Origin: CAZMGY01 sp964565945 [NCBI: uncultured bacterium]
Lineage (GTDB): Bacteria > GCA-001730085
Reading direction: 5' to 3'
NCBI GenBank assembly: GCA_964565945.1
Contig: CAZMGY010000012.1
Location: 62,001-126,000 of the forward strand
DNA length: 64,000 bases
Shown piece by piece: positions 1 through 10,024 of the stretch; position 1 is the first letter of the stretch, and each line of letters begins with the position of its first letter. The notes below the pieces were generated by a model that was not told the origin of the DNA, made no database searches, and worked only from the letters and a program-made list of their open reading frames with translations. The translations under genes and the position numbers were made by a program.

Positions 1-3000
1 GACTCTTCGATAGAGGGTCATCACGCTCTCGTGGTGGATTATACGGTTTCAACCCGAATGGAAAATCTACATACTCTGCTCGAGGAAGCGGCTAAGGCCA
101 ACAAAGATGTGATTGTTAAGGATTTGACTGGAGAATGGCGTTTGTTCTTGCATAAAGAAAAACAAAATTGGGTTAATCGTGAAACAGGTCAGATTGAATT
201 TTCACGTACTTTGCGCTTCGATCAAGATATGGCCAAGTCGTTGCTTGATAAAGGTAAAACAGAGGTTCCTGCCGAATTTGTGGCCGAGATACAAGCCCGT
301 GGTCTAAAACTAACCCAGGGTAGAAAAGGTGAAATGCTATTGTACCGCAACGGTAGCGAACCTGGTCAGTTGAATGTAGATATTGGAGCTGTTTATTTAT
401 TCCCCGCGGGTGCGACGGGAACCAACTTGGAGATGAAAGCGAGTGGAAAATTTCGCCAAAAAATCATTAAGATTTTTGATCGTCAGATGCTCGAGAAAGA
501 GTTTCAACAAGGTTTGGGTCGTGATCGCGGAGTGCGTGTTGAACCTGTGGACGGTGTGGGTTTTAAATTGCCATCGGAGCGTCACGTTTACTTTATGTCG
601 CCCGAAGGTAAATACCAGTATGAAGGGGTGAAGGGGCAGGTGAAAACGGGTAATATGTTGCACAGCAATGGAACGGTTGATTTGCATCAGCTGTTTCATA
701 TGCTTCGCACCAACCAAGAAGTGAATACTAAAGTACAAAACTTTCGTCAGGCCAGTGAAGCTTTGTATGAACCGCATAATCGGGTGGTTTCAGAAGTGTT
801 GCGCTTAATTCGTCCTCATGAAGAACAATTGTTCCATGTGAAAAAATTGCTTAAAGATCACTTGAAAAACATTCAGAACGAAAAGCGCGAAGCCTTTCGT
901 GTTTCCCTTTTGGAGACTAAGAGTACAACTCTCGTTTTGCAAGATATGGCGCGTAAAGCTAACAATCAAATGATTAAGTTGCTTGATGCTCTCGAAGGGA
1001 AGGGCCTAAAAATGAATTTTGCCAATCTTATGGGACAGGGAGAAGTGTTGTCAGCGATTAATCGCATGCCAGCCAACCGCACCTTCAACCTTCTTCGCAG
1101 TGATGTGAAGGAGCTTTTGCAAACGCATCGAGATGGTTTAAAAGGCGACTTGCGTTTTGCTGATATTAGTCGCGCTGTACCTGAAGGTGGTTTGATGAAT
1201 GCGAAAACAATGGCTGATGTGATTAATGTGATTAGCAGTTTGGGTCGCGATGCTTTATTGGCTAAAACTAGCCAACGGACGTATTCGGGTGAAATTTCGC
1301 GTCAAACAGTTTCGGCCAAATCGATGTCTGGTTTGGCTGAAAATGCTTACAAACGATTGCGTTCTGATGGTGCTATTAGTCAGAAACAATGGCAACTGGC
1401 TCAAAATCGAGCCAAAACCAAGATGATGAAGTTACATCGCTATAGCAAAGTTCGCAAACGTTTGCGTTTGGACGAAGCGAACCGTAGCGATGGTGTTAAG
1501 TCCAATAGTTTCTTCAAACGGATGTGGAATTATCGTTCAAACCAAGAGAAACGTAAGCCTGTCTATGCTCAGTGGAATGTTGAGACGCGTGATGAGCAGT
1601 TTGAAAAAGTGATGAAGTCTGACGCTCTCTTGCGCAGTGAGTACATGGTGGAAACCATGAATGCATTGTTTGCCCAACCCGACGTCGCAATTGAAAAACG
1701 TTATCGTGAAGCTCTCGATAAAGTCGTTAAAACTTTTGGTGCCAAAAGTTGGCGCCCCGCAACTCCTAAGGTTTTGGATGCAGATTCCTTGTATAAACTC
1801 TACACTGAATACCATTTTTACAATAAAACGGCGTTGCTGATGCACGTGAAAGAGTTTGATTGGTTGCGTGAACTTTTTTTTGGAGAACTTAATGTGGATA
1901 ACGATACCGTTGTATTAGATGATGGCGTATCGGTTTTTGCTCACAAGGATATCACGGCGCAGTTAGAAAAAATGGTCACAGACGAGCTTAGTCCGTTGCA
2001 CCAAGCGATCCAAGCGAAACATGCTTCGGATAATGCTGTTAGGGTTCAGCAAGTGACGCTTAATTCGCGTTGGACTGGCGAACAAAGCGATCAACTGATT
2101 CATGTCTCTGTCCAGTTTTCTGATGAATTGACGGGGGATAGTTACCAAGAGGATGTGACCTTTGTTTATCGCAATTACAAAAGGTTCCTGTGGCAGCTCC
2201 CAAATCATCGGCAACTTGTCACAGTGGCCGATTATTTGGGAGCTGCCACAGGAACCTTTAATGAAAACAAGGTGTTGAAGCTGGGTGAGCTTGCTGGACG
2301 TGAAGTACTTCGTAAGATGAATACTCGCATACGTACTGAACTAGAAGCAGAACAATCTTTTAAAATATTCATTCAAAAAGCTTATCAAGATGGTTTGGAT
2401 TTGGCCAAAGAGGTTGGCTTGCAGGATGAGTTGCTGCAGCGATTCTTGGAAGAATATCAAAAGGGCCTTGCTGGGACAGCACCCAATGCTTCATTAAGAG
2501 CTCGTTTGACCCAGTTGGGTACTTCTGAACACAGGGGGGCTAACTTTGTGCGCCACTTTATAGTGCTGGATCAATTGGTGCAAAAGATTGAGAAAGCTGG
2601 TGTTTTCAAAAAAGGTTCTTTGGATCGTTCCAAATTACGTCAGAAGATACTGAGTGCTCAGGTGAGCGTTCTAAAGCATGCTCGAAGCGACGCAGATGAT
2701 AAACAACCAAAAGCTACGGATAAGGTTGAAGAAACCTTATCCCTAAGGCAGGCGGTGCTTAAACTTCAGCAAGAGCCAGGCAATGCTCGTTTGGAGGTCG
2801 CTATTAACGAAAGGCTCAAATTACTTGTGGAAAGCGAGCTGAAGGTTCAAACGCGTCAACGAGCTGATTTCTCTCAGAAAGCTTTGACATCCTATGCACC
2901 ATCGGCCAAGTGGTATGCACGCTTTTTCCGTTGGAGTATTCGCCGCTCGCCGATGAGTGACAAAGATATTAAAGCGGCTGTTAAAGAAATTGATGCCAAA

Positions 3001-5145
3001 GATTGGGTCAGAGATGTGATTAAAGAGGTGGTGAAAACCACAGGTGTTAATCGTGTCGGAGATATTCTGCAGTCTGGTGATAAAATCGATCCTCATTTTG
3101 AAGACAAAAAAGACTTTAAGTTGAGAGAAGTTGCAGCTCAATCTTTGAGTTGGTTGCAAGAGCGTCGTAAACAAGAGGCTGGTATAGATCTGAATGCCAT
3201 GGGCGGTTTGGGTGGATTCCCTGGAATGGATTTTGGATCGATGGCGGGTGGCCAGGAAACGGGTGAACTTGTGATTGATCTTAAACAGCTAGCTGCAGAA
3301 ATGGGTATGAATCAGCAGGAGTTGCAGAACAAACTTCACGAAGTTATCTTGGGTACCAAGGAGGCGGGTGTGCGTTTGGAGCAAACACGCCTATGGCAAC
3401 AACGCTATCTAACAGTTAAAATGTACAAAGAATGGAAAGCGATTATCTTGTATTTGGCACAACAGTCTCAATCGGATGCAACCATGATGGATAAGCTGCG
3501 ACCCTTGTTGGAAGATATCTATGTGCATGATCGTGACAATATCATTGAATCTGGTCAAGCGTCGGTGTCACCGTTGGCCAATATGAAAACTTTAGAAGAA
3601 GTTCAAAAACACTGGTTTGAGATGAAAGAGAAGGACTACGAATTGCGTGATAAGAAAGCCAAGTTGACCCAATTGGAAGAAGATCTTAAACCTCTTTTGC
3701 CTAAAACGGAGACCCAGCAAGATGGAGATAATCTGGATTCCTCTCAAGCCGTTAAGCTTACTGAAGAACAAGAAACGAAGAAAAAGTCGCTCGAAGAACA
3801 AACAGCTAAGTTTAAAGAAGAGATTGCTAAGCTTGAAGAATCGCTTGCTGTCCTTGGAGATCAGATGGATAAGAAGCTTCGTTTAGGAGTGTTTGCTGAC
3901 CTTTATCGCGAGTTGATGGGAATTCATGGCTTGTTGGAGAAACGCTCGGAGACGGGGCAGTTAGATGCCATTGGCCAAAAGTTTACAGAAAAAATGCAAC
4001 AATTGTCCCAGGAAGCTGGTGAAGACGAAGGTTTGAGTGAAAAAATCACAGTTATCGACGAATTGCTTGAGAAAAAGGAAGAGTCTGATATTCAAAAACT
4101 CAATAAAGATCTTGTCGATGTGTTGCAGCGTCAAGATTTTGATGATCAGCGTGATTCCGAACGAGCTCAGGCCGATGAGGCTTTGGATGAAGTAAGCTAC
4201 CGTCAACTTTTCCCTGAAGAAACGTATCAAGCTAAAGGGGAGGAAAAACAGCAGACGGTGGCTATTGATCAGTTACGTCAACCAATGTCAGAATCATCCG
4301 ATCTATTGGCCACAGGCACAGATGACTTAAATTTGCATGAGGCTTCTACCTTAAATGGATCGATCGAAGGAACACTTACCATTTTACGCCCTGGTCGAGT
4401 GGGTAATGTGCCCCAGGCTCAAGCCACTTTGAGTCGTCTTACAGGAGATCTTAGAGCTTTAGTGTTGCCCGCAACTGAAGGTGTGGCGGATGTTAATGTC
4501 ACTAACCCTGTTGACTTACAATCGGTGGCAGTTAAGGTACCAGGATTTTTGACCTATGTGCAAGAACGCTTGGCTGGGAAAGGGCAACATAGGCCTCTTG
4601 AAATTATTGTGGATGAGAAGGTTACGGGACGAAGCAACGAGCTTCGTAGTGCGAATAATAAAGATGTGATTGCTTTTAATCCTTACTTTGTTCAAAATTA
4701 TCCTAACCTTGTGGCGGTTGAAATCTTTCACGAAGTAGCACATGCCTTTACTCACGATGTTCTGGGAGAGACTTTTCATCATGATGCGAACGTGTTTGAT
4801 GACAAGCGTGGCTTGATTGAAGCGGCCGTTTACAAACTGCAATACGTGGCGCTGGCGGCTTTCCTTAAGTATCCAGAATTACTTAAAGTGGCTGAAGCCT
4901 ATAAGCAGTTGCTTCAACAAGATTACACATTGGCTATCAGGGGTGATGAACTTGAAGGCAAGGAGGTGAGGGACGTCTTTGCCTTTGGTGACCCTTTTGA
5001 TCAATTTATTCAACGGATCTATCACTCTGCATTGGACGGACGAGGGGAAGCCACCTTTATTGGGTTACCCGCTGTCGTTGAGCATATTACTCGCGACTTG
5101 AGTCAAGTGATGGAATACCAAGCCAAGCTTGTGGTGGCGACTTAA
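1..5145 (+). CDS. Giant protein of unknown function, C-terminal HExxH domain; 5' end outside window
   Basis: The reading frame is open from base 1, so the true start lies upstream; a GTG at 31 is in frame but has no reason to be the start. About 1,714 residues are visible, mostly charged and predicted helical. Around codons 1050-1085 there is a Gly/Met-rich linker. A coiled-coil-like Glu/Lys/Gln stretch follows at roughly codons 1190-1400. The last ~200 residues contain HEVAH (4729-4743), followed about 25 residues later by IEAAVYKL. That order resembles the HExxH...E zinc site of gluzincin metallopeptidases. No transmembrane segment is obvious in the visible part. I do not recognise the family. 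A cell-surface or secreted role is inference only. The gene carries a near-perfect inverted repeat at 2180-2259. It ends about 100 bases before the cvpA-like gene. Confidence 0.85.
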   Translation, partial: DSSIEGHHALVVDYTVSTRMENLHTLLEEAAKANKDVIVKDLTGEWRLFLHKEKQNWVNRETGQIEFSRTLRFDQDMAKSLLDKGKTEVPAEFVAEIQARGLKLTQGRKGEMLLYRNGSEPGQLNVDIGAVYLFPAGATGTNLEMKASGKFRQKIIKIFDRQMLEKEFQQGLGRDRGVRVEPVDGVGFKLPSERHVYFMSPEGKYQYEGVKGQVKTGNMLHSNGTVDLHQLFHMLRTNQEVNTKVQNFRQASEALYEPHNRVVSEVLRLIRPHEEQLFHVKKLLKDHLKNIQNEKREAFRVSLLETKSTTLVLQDMARKANNQMIKLLDALEGKGLKMNFANLMGQGEVLSAINRMPANRTFNLLRSDVKELLQTHRDGLKGDLRFADISRAVPEGGLMNAKTMADVINVISSLGRDALLAKTSQRTYSGEISRQTVSAKSMSGLAENAYKRLRSDGAISQKQWQLAQNRAKTKMMKLHRYSKVRKRLRLDEANRSDGVKSNSFFKRMWNYRSNQEKRKPVYAQWNVETRDEQFEKVMKSDALLRSEYMVETMNALFAQPDVAIEKRYREALDKVVKTFGAKSWRPATPKVLDADSLYKLYTEYHFYNKTALLMHVKEFDWLRELFFGELNVDNDTVVLDDGVSVFAHKDITAQLEKMVTDELSPLHQAIQAKHASDNAVRVQQVTLNSRWTGEQSDQLIHVSVQFSDELTGDSYQEDVTFVYRNYKRFLWQLPNHRQLVTVADYLGAATGTFNENKVLKLGELAGREVLRKMNTRIRTELEAEQSFKIFIQKAYQDGLDLAKEVGLQDELLQRFLEEYQKGLAGTAPNASLRARLTQLGTSEHRGANFVRHFIVLDQLVQKIEKAGVFKKGSLDRSKLRQKILSAQVSVLKHARSDADDKQPKATDKVEETLSLRQAVLKLQQEPGNARLEVAINERLKLLVESELKVQTRQRADFSQKALTSYAPSAKWYARFFRWSIRRSPMSDKDIKAAVKEIDAKDWVRDVIKEVVKTTGVNRVGDILQSGDKIDPHFEDKKDFKLREVAAQSLSWLQERRKQEAGIDLNAMGGLGGFPGMDFGSMAGGQETGELVIDLKQLAAEMGMNQQELQNKLHEVILGTKEAGVRLEQTRLWQQRYLTVKMYKEWKAIILYLAQQSQSDATMMDKLRPLLEDIYVHDRDNIIESGQASVSPLANMKTLEEVQKHWFEMKEKDYELRDKKAKLTQLEEDLKPLLPKTETQQDGDNLDSSQAVKLTEEQETKKKSLEEQTAKFKEEIAKLEESLAVLGDQMDKKLRLGVFADLYRELMGIHGLLEKRSETGQLDAIGQKFTEKMQQLSQEAGEDEGLSEKITVIDELLEKKEESDIQKLNKDLVDVLQRQDFDDQRDSERAQADEALDEVSYRQLFPEETYQAKGEEKQQTVAIDQLRQPMSESSDLLATGTDDLNLHEASTLNGSIEGTLTILRPGRVGNVPQAQATLSRLTGDLRALVLPATEGVADVNVTNPVDLQSVAVKVPGFLTYVQERLAGKGQHRPLEIIVDEKVTGRSNELRSANNKDVIAFNPYFVQNYPNLVAVEIFHEVAHAFTHDVLGETFHHDANVFDDKRGLIEAAVYKLQYVALAAFLKYPELLKVAEAYKQLLQQDYTLAIRGDELEGKEVRDVFAFGDPFDQFIQRIYHSALDGRGEATFIGLPAVVEHITRDLSQVMEYQAKLVVAT
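2180..2259. repeat. 33-bp inverted repeat inside the giant gene
   Basis: Bases 2180-2212 and 2227-2259 are reverse complements at 32 of 33 positions, separated by 14 bases. Both arms are translated in the same open frame and give unrelated peptides, one containing RFLWQLPNH and the other DYLGAATGTF. In RNA this would be a very stable hairpin in the middle of a coding sequence. Confidence 0.93.
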
Positions 5146-5245
5146 TAAAAGTGTTTTCTGGGTTGGGGCTGGTTAACCTAGAATTGCTTGTTCCGGATGA
5201 GATTCCTATGAGATAATGAGATCCCGATGTTTCTAGGGGAGTGCT

Positions 5246-5689
5246 GTGAGTATCAATTGGCTTGATATTGTGATTTTGGTGATATTGTCGGCCGTGACTT
5301 ATTGGGGCTGGAAGGCTGGTTTGACTGGTGAAGTCTTTCGCTTTTTGGGGGTGATGGCAGCCTTGTTTTGTGCTTTTCGATTCACCCATGGTTTGGCTGA
5401 TGAATTGTATGGTTGGGTTAAGGTGCCGATTGTTTTTTTGCGATTATTTTCTTTTGTTTTGATTATGACCTTGGGCTACATCTTTGTGCAAGTCATGAAG
5501 CTAGCGATGCAAAAACATGAAAAATCGACCAATGTTTATGATTGTATTGAGCATTTTGGTGGTGCAGGCGTTGCTTTATTGAAAGGAAGCATTGCTATTT
5601 TTGTATTGTTGGTGTTACTTGGTTCGCTACCGTCACAAAAACTGAGTGGACAGATTAAACGCATCGCACACATTTGGCTTCGTGGATAA
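5246..5689 (+). CDS. CvpA-like small integral membrane protein
   Basis: This 147-residue protein starts at a GTG preceded by an AGGGGAG ribosome-binding site. Four hydrophobic segments are visible (about residues 6-20, 30-48, 60-85, 108-130). The opening NWLDIVILVIL followed by GWKAG...G..R.LG is the typical N-terminus of CvpA-family proteins. The family is linked to colicin V export and, more widely, to envelope homeostasis; its biochemical role is not settled. The protein is a little shorter than most relatives. The 185 bases downstream hold short in-phase-looking codons in two other frames (5692-5745 and 5745-5819), so a frameshifted C-terminus is possible but unproven. It lies just ahead of dnaG on the same strand. 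Confidence 0.7.
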   Translation: MSINWLDIVILVILSAVTYWGWKAGLTGEVFRFLGVMAALFCAFRFTHGLADELYGWVKVPIVFLRLFSFVLIMTLGYIFVQVMKLAMQKHEKSTNVYDCIEHFGGAGVALLKGSIAIFVLLVLLGSLPSQKLSGQIKRIAHIWLRG

Positions 5690-5874
5690 AGATGCCAGAT
5701 GTTTTTGCTTATATGACCGAATATTGTGGAAGGGATGTCGTACAATGATTGTGAAGCGTCATCTGGAGAAAATATCGGAGTGGATTGCTGGTCGACATCA
5801 TCCTACTGAGGTTCTCTAAGTTGAATAAAGCTAGTTGCTAGCTATGTGTTTGGAATGTGAGGAAGGTAAGGAAC

Positions 5875-7689
5875 GTGGCTTTGATTTCGCAAGAGGTGAT
5901 ACAGGATATCTTGCAACGCATTGATATTGTCGAACTGATAGGCGAGCATGTTGAGCTAAAGCGGACAGGACAGAACTCTAAAGGTTTTTGCCCTTTTCAT
6001 AATGAAAAAAGCCCTTCATTTCATGTGAACCCTGATCGGCAAATGTATTACTGTTTTGGTTGCAATGTTGGGGGAGATGCCATTAATTTTCTTATGCGTT
6101 ATGACAGCATAACTTTTCTTGAGGCGATGGAGCGTTTAGCGGAACGGGCAGGCATAGAATTGCCCTGCGATGACGAAGGAGATTCTTCGCAAAGAGATCA
6201 GTACAAACGTTTGGCAAGCATGATGTGCGCAGCTGCGATGTATTTTCATAAAATGTTGCTTCACCCCACAATAGGTCAAAAAGTTCGCGATTATTTAAAG
6301 CAAAGACAACTAAATGAAAAGGTGATTCGTGAATTTCAGTTGGGTTTTGTTCCTACTGGTGGTCAAAACTTGTTGAAAGCTGCCCAAAAAAGTGGGGTGA
6401 ATGTGGAAGACCTACTGCTCGGTGGCTTGGTGCTTAAAAATGATTCGGGTCAGGTTTACGATCGTTTTCGTGATCGCTTTATGATTCCGATCACTGATAT
6501 GCATGGTAAAGTTATTGCTTTTGGTGGACGCGCCAGGGGAGAGACTCGACCAAAGTATTTGAACTCTCCCGAAACGCCTCTTTTTAACAAAAGTCGGGTT
6601 TTGTTTGGTCTCGACAAGGCTAAAAAAGAGATTATGCGGCGCAGAACGGTGATTGTGGTTGAGGGTTACATGGATTGTATTCGCATGGTGCAGGAGGGAT
6701 TTCCTCATGTGGTCGCCACCTTAGGCACCTCATTGACGGCTCAGCATGCATCAATCTTGAAAAGGTTTGCTGACAATGTCATTATAATTTATGATAGTGA
6801 TAAAGCCGGACAGATGGCAGCATTGCGTGGGATTGACGTATTGCTGGAAGCGGCTCTTCGTGTGGATGTTGTGGCTCTCAAAGGAGCCAAAGATCCCGAT
6901 GATTTTCTGGGATCTTTTGGCTCGGATGCGATGAATCAAAAGATTGAACAAAAAAAGCACGATTTTTTTGACTTTAAGTATCATGTTCTTTTGAAAAGCT
7001 TTGGTCAGGTTAGCCCCGAAGTTGGTAAAGCGAAGGTAGCGGATCAACTTTTCGAGAGTTTATTAAAGATCGAAAATCATATTGTTCAAGGAGAGTATTT
7101 AAAGAAACTTAGCGACCTTATGGGCGTTGATGTGTCTTTTGTGCAAGCCGAGTTTGCCAAGAAACAAAGACGAGGGCAAAGAGTGGTGCGATTGGCAGAT
7201 CATCTGCAAAAGTCAGCAAATCATGAAAAAATGCTTGAACCAGCCGAAAGAAATGTGCTGGTTCTTTTATTACGAAATGAACGTTATTTTCAGTGGTTGC
7301 TTCAGAATCAAGAAGAGTTTGCCATACAGTGGCACCACAAAGGTATTCCTCATGTGATGGCTCTTTGGAAAAAATATCGCTATTCGTCGGGTGCAGACAT
7401 ATTGATGCACACCGAAGATGAAGAGTTGAAAACTTTGATTACTGCATTAGCGATGGACGAAAGCATTGCTTCGGATGTCGAAGATAAGGTTTTTGGAGAT
7501 TGCATTCGTCAGATTGTTGTGAAACAGTTGGATAAAAAGGTTCAAAATTTGAGCCAGGAGATGATGCAAAATCATCGATTGGAAATGACGCAAGATGAAG
7601 CGAATCTATGGAGTAATGAATGTAAAGTGGAATTACAGAGTTTGATTCAGAAAAAATATAAAATCAATCAGGAAGGTGTTCTCTTATGA
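5875..7689 (+). CDS. dnaG: DNA primase DnaG
   Basis: Synthesises RNA primers at the replication fork together with the replicative helicase. The N-terminal CHC2 zinc finger is clear (CPFH near residue 39, then CFGC), followed by the primase core and a Toprim domain with EGYMD near residue 263 and DSDKAG further on. The C-terminal third would be the helicase-binding region and is poorly conserved, as usual. I chose the GTG at 5875, giving [14 protein letters not shown], because a GAGGAAGG-type site precedes it; an in-frame GTG at 5857 is the alternative. The length of about 604 residues is normal. The stop overlaps the rpoD start by four bases (ATGA), so the two are translationally coupled, as in the macromolecular synthesis operon. 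rpsU is absent here. Confidence 0.96.
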   Translation: MALISQEVIQDILQRIDIVELIGEHVELKRTGQNSKGFCPFHNEKSPSFHVNPDRQMYYCFGCNVGGDAINFLMRYDSITFLEAMERLAERAGIELPCDDEGDSSQRDQYKRLASMMCAAAMYFHKMLLHPTIGQKVRDYLKQRQLNEKVIREFQLGFVPTGGQNLLKAAQKSGVNVEDLLLGGLVLKNDSGQVYDRFRDRFMIPITDMHGKVIAFGGRARGETRPKYLNSPETPLFNKSRVLFGLDKAKKEIMRRRTVIVVEGYMDCIRMVQEGFPHVVATLGTSLTAQHASILKRFADNVIIIYDSDKAGQMAALRGIDVLLEAALRVDVVALKGAKDPDDFLGSFGSDAMNQKIEQKKHDFFDFKYHVLLKSFGQVSPEVGKAKVADQLFESLLKIENHIVQGEYLKKLSDLMGVDVSFVQAEFAKKQRRGQRVVRLADHLQKSANHEKMLEPAERNVLVLLLRNERYFQWLLQNQEEFAIQWHHKGIPHVMALWKKYRYSSGADILMHTEDEELKTLITALAMDESIASDVEDKVFGDCIRQIVVKQLDKKVQNLSQEMMQNHRLEMTQDEANLWSNECKVELQSLIQKKYKINQEGVLL

Positions 7690-9584
7690 GTCCGAGTCCA
7701 AAGAAAAAAGTAAGTAAAGCTAAAAAAGTTACGAAAAAAGCAACCAAGAAAGTCACTAAAAAAGTGACTGAAAAATCATCTCCTAAGAAAGCTAGTTCGG
7801 CGAAGACTTCCAAAAAAACAAACCGTAGGACTCTGGCAGAAGAGTTGGCCAAAGATATTAAACGTAGTGAAACTTTGTTGGAGCAAGATATAGAACAAGA
7901 TTTTGAGATGCTTAAAAAGGTTACTGGCTTGGATCAACCTGCGGGTAATTTTAAAAGTTTAAATTCCGACAAAGGACAAAAAAAAATTAAAGAAATTATC
8001 AAAATTGGTAAAGAAAAAGGTGTGATTACATACGAAAAAGTGAATGACTTAATTCAAAACTTCCAGGTGACTGCAGAAGAGCTTGATCAGATTTTTAGCA
8101 AACTGAGTGATAATAATGTGTGCTATGTCGATTCCGATGAAGAAGCGAATATGGTGATTAATTTCAAAAAGGCCAAAGCTCCCGTTAAGAAGAAGGAAGA
8201 TATTTTAGCTATGGCTTCAACCGATTCTGTCAAAATGTATTTGCGTGAAATGGGTGAGATTGATCTATTGACCCACGAGAAAGAAATTGCTCTAGCCACA
8301 AACATTGAAAATGCCGAAATTCGTTTGAAAGATGCTGTTTTTGTTTTGGGCTATTCTTTGAAAGATCTCAATAACTTTCAAGATCCCATTAAGAAAAAAG
8401 AGCTAGAAATAAACGATTACTTTAAGGAAATTTCGAATAAAGAACGGGCTCGTTTTTCGTATTATTTCAATAAGCGTCTAATTGAAGCTAAGTCTTTGCA
8501 TCGTCGTACCCTGTTGTATCGCAATAAGATGAAAAAAACGCGTGTGCAAGAGAAAAAAGATCATTACAAAAGTTTGGTTCAGCGGATTGGCGCGGAATTT
8601 TTGGAAAAAATTGGTGAATTTCATCTAAAGCATCAATTCGTGGAAGAGTTACTTGCTAAAATTGAAGGCCATTTTGAACACGGCAAAAACGTTGAACGGA
8701 TTTTGAGCCGGTGCAAAAGAAAAAATTCAAAAGAATACAAAGAAGCCGCGAAGGAGATGGAGGTGATCGAAAAAGAAAGTCAGGTCAGTTGGAAAGGCTT
8801 TAAGGAAGCGATGAAGCTGATCCGTTATTGCCAAAAAGATTTGAGTGAATTCAAGAAAGAATTGATCAATGCCAATCTTCGTCTTGTGGTTTCAATTGCT
8901 AAAAAATACACCAACCGTGGCTTATCCTTTTTGGACTTAATTCAAGAGGGTAATATTGGTTTGATGAAAGCCGTTGATAAGTTTGAATACAAACGTGGTT
9001 ATAAATTTAGCACCTATGCAACATGGTGGATTCGCCAAGCCATTACACGTGCCATTGCCGATCAGGCACGGACAGTTCGGATTCCGGTACATATGATTGA
9101 AACCATTAATAAATTGATGAGAGCATCACGGCAATTGTTGCAAGAATTTGGTCGCGAACCTACACCAGAAGAGGTGGCGGAAGAAATGGATCTATCAGTT
9201 GAGAAAGTTCGTGGTGTTATGAAGATTGCCCAAGAGCCGATTTCTTTGCAAACACCAATAGGTGAAGAAGGCGATAGCTTGTTTGGTGATTTTATCGAAG
9301 ACAAATCCGTAGTGTCTCCTGCCAATGCAACGGCGTACACAATGCTTAAAGAGCAAATGTCGAATGTTTTAGATTCTTTGACAGAACGTGAGCGTTGTGT
9401 GCTTGAACTACGTTTTGGGATTCATGATGGTTATCCACGCACTTTGGAAGAAGTAGGTAAGCAATTTGATGTGACACGGGAACGTATCCGTCAGGTTGAG
9501 GCCAAAGCTTTACGTAAATTGCGTCATCCCACCCGGAGCCGTCAGCTTAAGGGATTTCTTGAGTGGGATATTATGAAAGGTTAG
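7686..9584 (+). CDS. rpoD: Primary RNA polymerase sigma factor (sigma-70, RpoD) with lysine-rich N-terminal tail
   Basis: Directs RNA polymerase to housekeeping promoters. After an unusual Lys/Ser/Thr-rich tail (residues about 3-45, repeats of the K-K-x-T-K-K type) come a region 1.1-like segment (about 95-155), region 1.2 (VKMYLREMG near 181) and a long non-conserved insert. Region 2 follows ([11 protein letters not shown] near 398, then [11 protein letters not shown]), then region 3, and region 4.2 with the helix-turn-helix [20 protein letters not shown] near the C-terminus. Length is 632 residues. It overlaps dnaG by four bases. The promoters I can read in this window (TTGACA/TATAAT type, 17-base spacers) match this kind of sigma factor. 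The basic tail resembles histone H1-like tails and is not part of the standard sigma fold. Confidence 0.97.
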   Translation: MSPSPKKKVSKAKKVTKKATKKVTKKVTEKSSPKKASSAKTSKKTNRRTLAEELAKDIKRSETLLEQDIEQDFEMLKKVTGLDQPAGNFKSLNSDKGQKKIKEIIKIGKEKGVITYEKVNDLIQNFQVTAEELDQIFSKLSDNNVCYVDSDEEANMVINFKKAKAPVKKKEDILAMASTDSVKMYLREMGEIDLLTHEKEIALATNIENAEIRLKDAVFVLGYSLKDLNNFQDPIKKKELEINDYFKEISNKERARFSYYFNKRLIEAKSLHRRTLLYRNKMKKTRVQEKKDHYKSLVQRIGAEFLEKIGEFHLKHQFVEELLAKIEGHFEHGKNVERILSRCKRKNSKEYKEAAKEMEVIEKESQVSWKGFKEAMKLIRYCQKDLSEFKKELINANLRLVVSIAKKYTNRGLSFLDLIQEGNIGLMKAVDKFEYKRGYKFSTYATWWIRQAITRAIADQARTVRIPVHMIETINKLMRASRQLLQEFGREPTPEEVAEEMDLSVEKVRGVMKIAQEPISLQTPIGEEGDSLFGDFIEDKSVVSPANATAYTMLKEQMSNVLDSLTERERCVLELRFGIHDGYPRTLEEVGKQFDVTRERIRQVEAKALRKLRHPTRSRQLKGFLEWDIMKG

Positions 9585-9841
9585 GAATGATGATAATACC
9601 TTCCTGGATGCAATAACAAATCAAGGGCTCTAGCCCCGAGACAGTTTTAGACATTATCAACCCCATAGGCGCATTTCATGACATCCTAAGTATAGCTTTT
9701 TTGATCACCAGAGTCAAAAAAGGTGATAATTTACAGGAAATATTTGAATCTGCTTGGTTTTCTTAGATTAACTCTGCGGCTTATTTGGCGTATGTATGAT
9801 AGAATGGCATGATTTAAATATGTTTCGAGGAGGAATGACTT

Positions 9842-10021
9842 ATGCCTTATGTGAATGTTCAAGTGGTAGGAGAATTGACTGGTGATCAAAAATTAAAAAT
9901 TGCTCAAGAAATGTCGGAAACTCTAGAAAAAGTCGCTCAAAAACCTAAAAAGCATACCTATATTGTGTTTGAAGAGATCAAAGCTGAAAATTGGGCCAAG
10001 GGCGATCAACTTATGGGTTAA
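9842..10021 (+). CDS. 4-oxalocrotonate tautomerase-like mini-protein
   Basis: This 59-residue protein starts at an ATG preceded by a strong AGGAGG (9828-9833). It begins Met-Pro, so removal of Met would expose the N-terminal proline that is the catalytic base of the 4-OT tautomerase superfamily. The pattern PYVNVQVVGELTGDQK resembles the beta strand and start of the first helix of that family, and the size is right. The second catalytic arginine of classical 4-OT is not obvious, so substrate and activity are unknown. It ends four bases before the kinase-like gene, and the two are probably co-transcribed. Members of this family are often annotated without a defined pathway. Confidence 0.7.
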   Translation: MPYVNVQVVGELTGDQKLKIAQEMSETLEKVAQKPKKHTYIVFEEIKAENWAKGDQLMG

Positions 10022-10024
10022 GGT

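Noticed and set aside
31-33. GTG as the start of the giant gene
   Set aside because: The frame is open to base 1 and no ribosome-binding site precedes the GTG, so the gene is cut by the window edge.
9697-9730. Two overlapping short hairpins after rpoD as a switch or terminator
   Set aside because: The stems are only six to eight pairs, largely A:T, and no clear T run follows in the right place.
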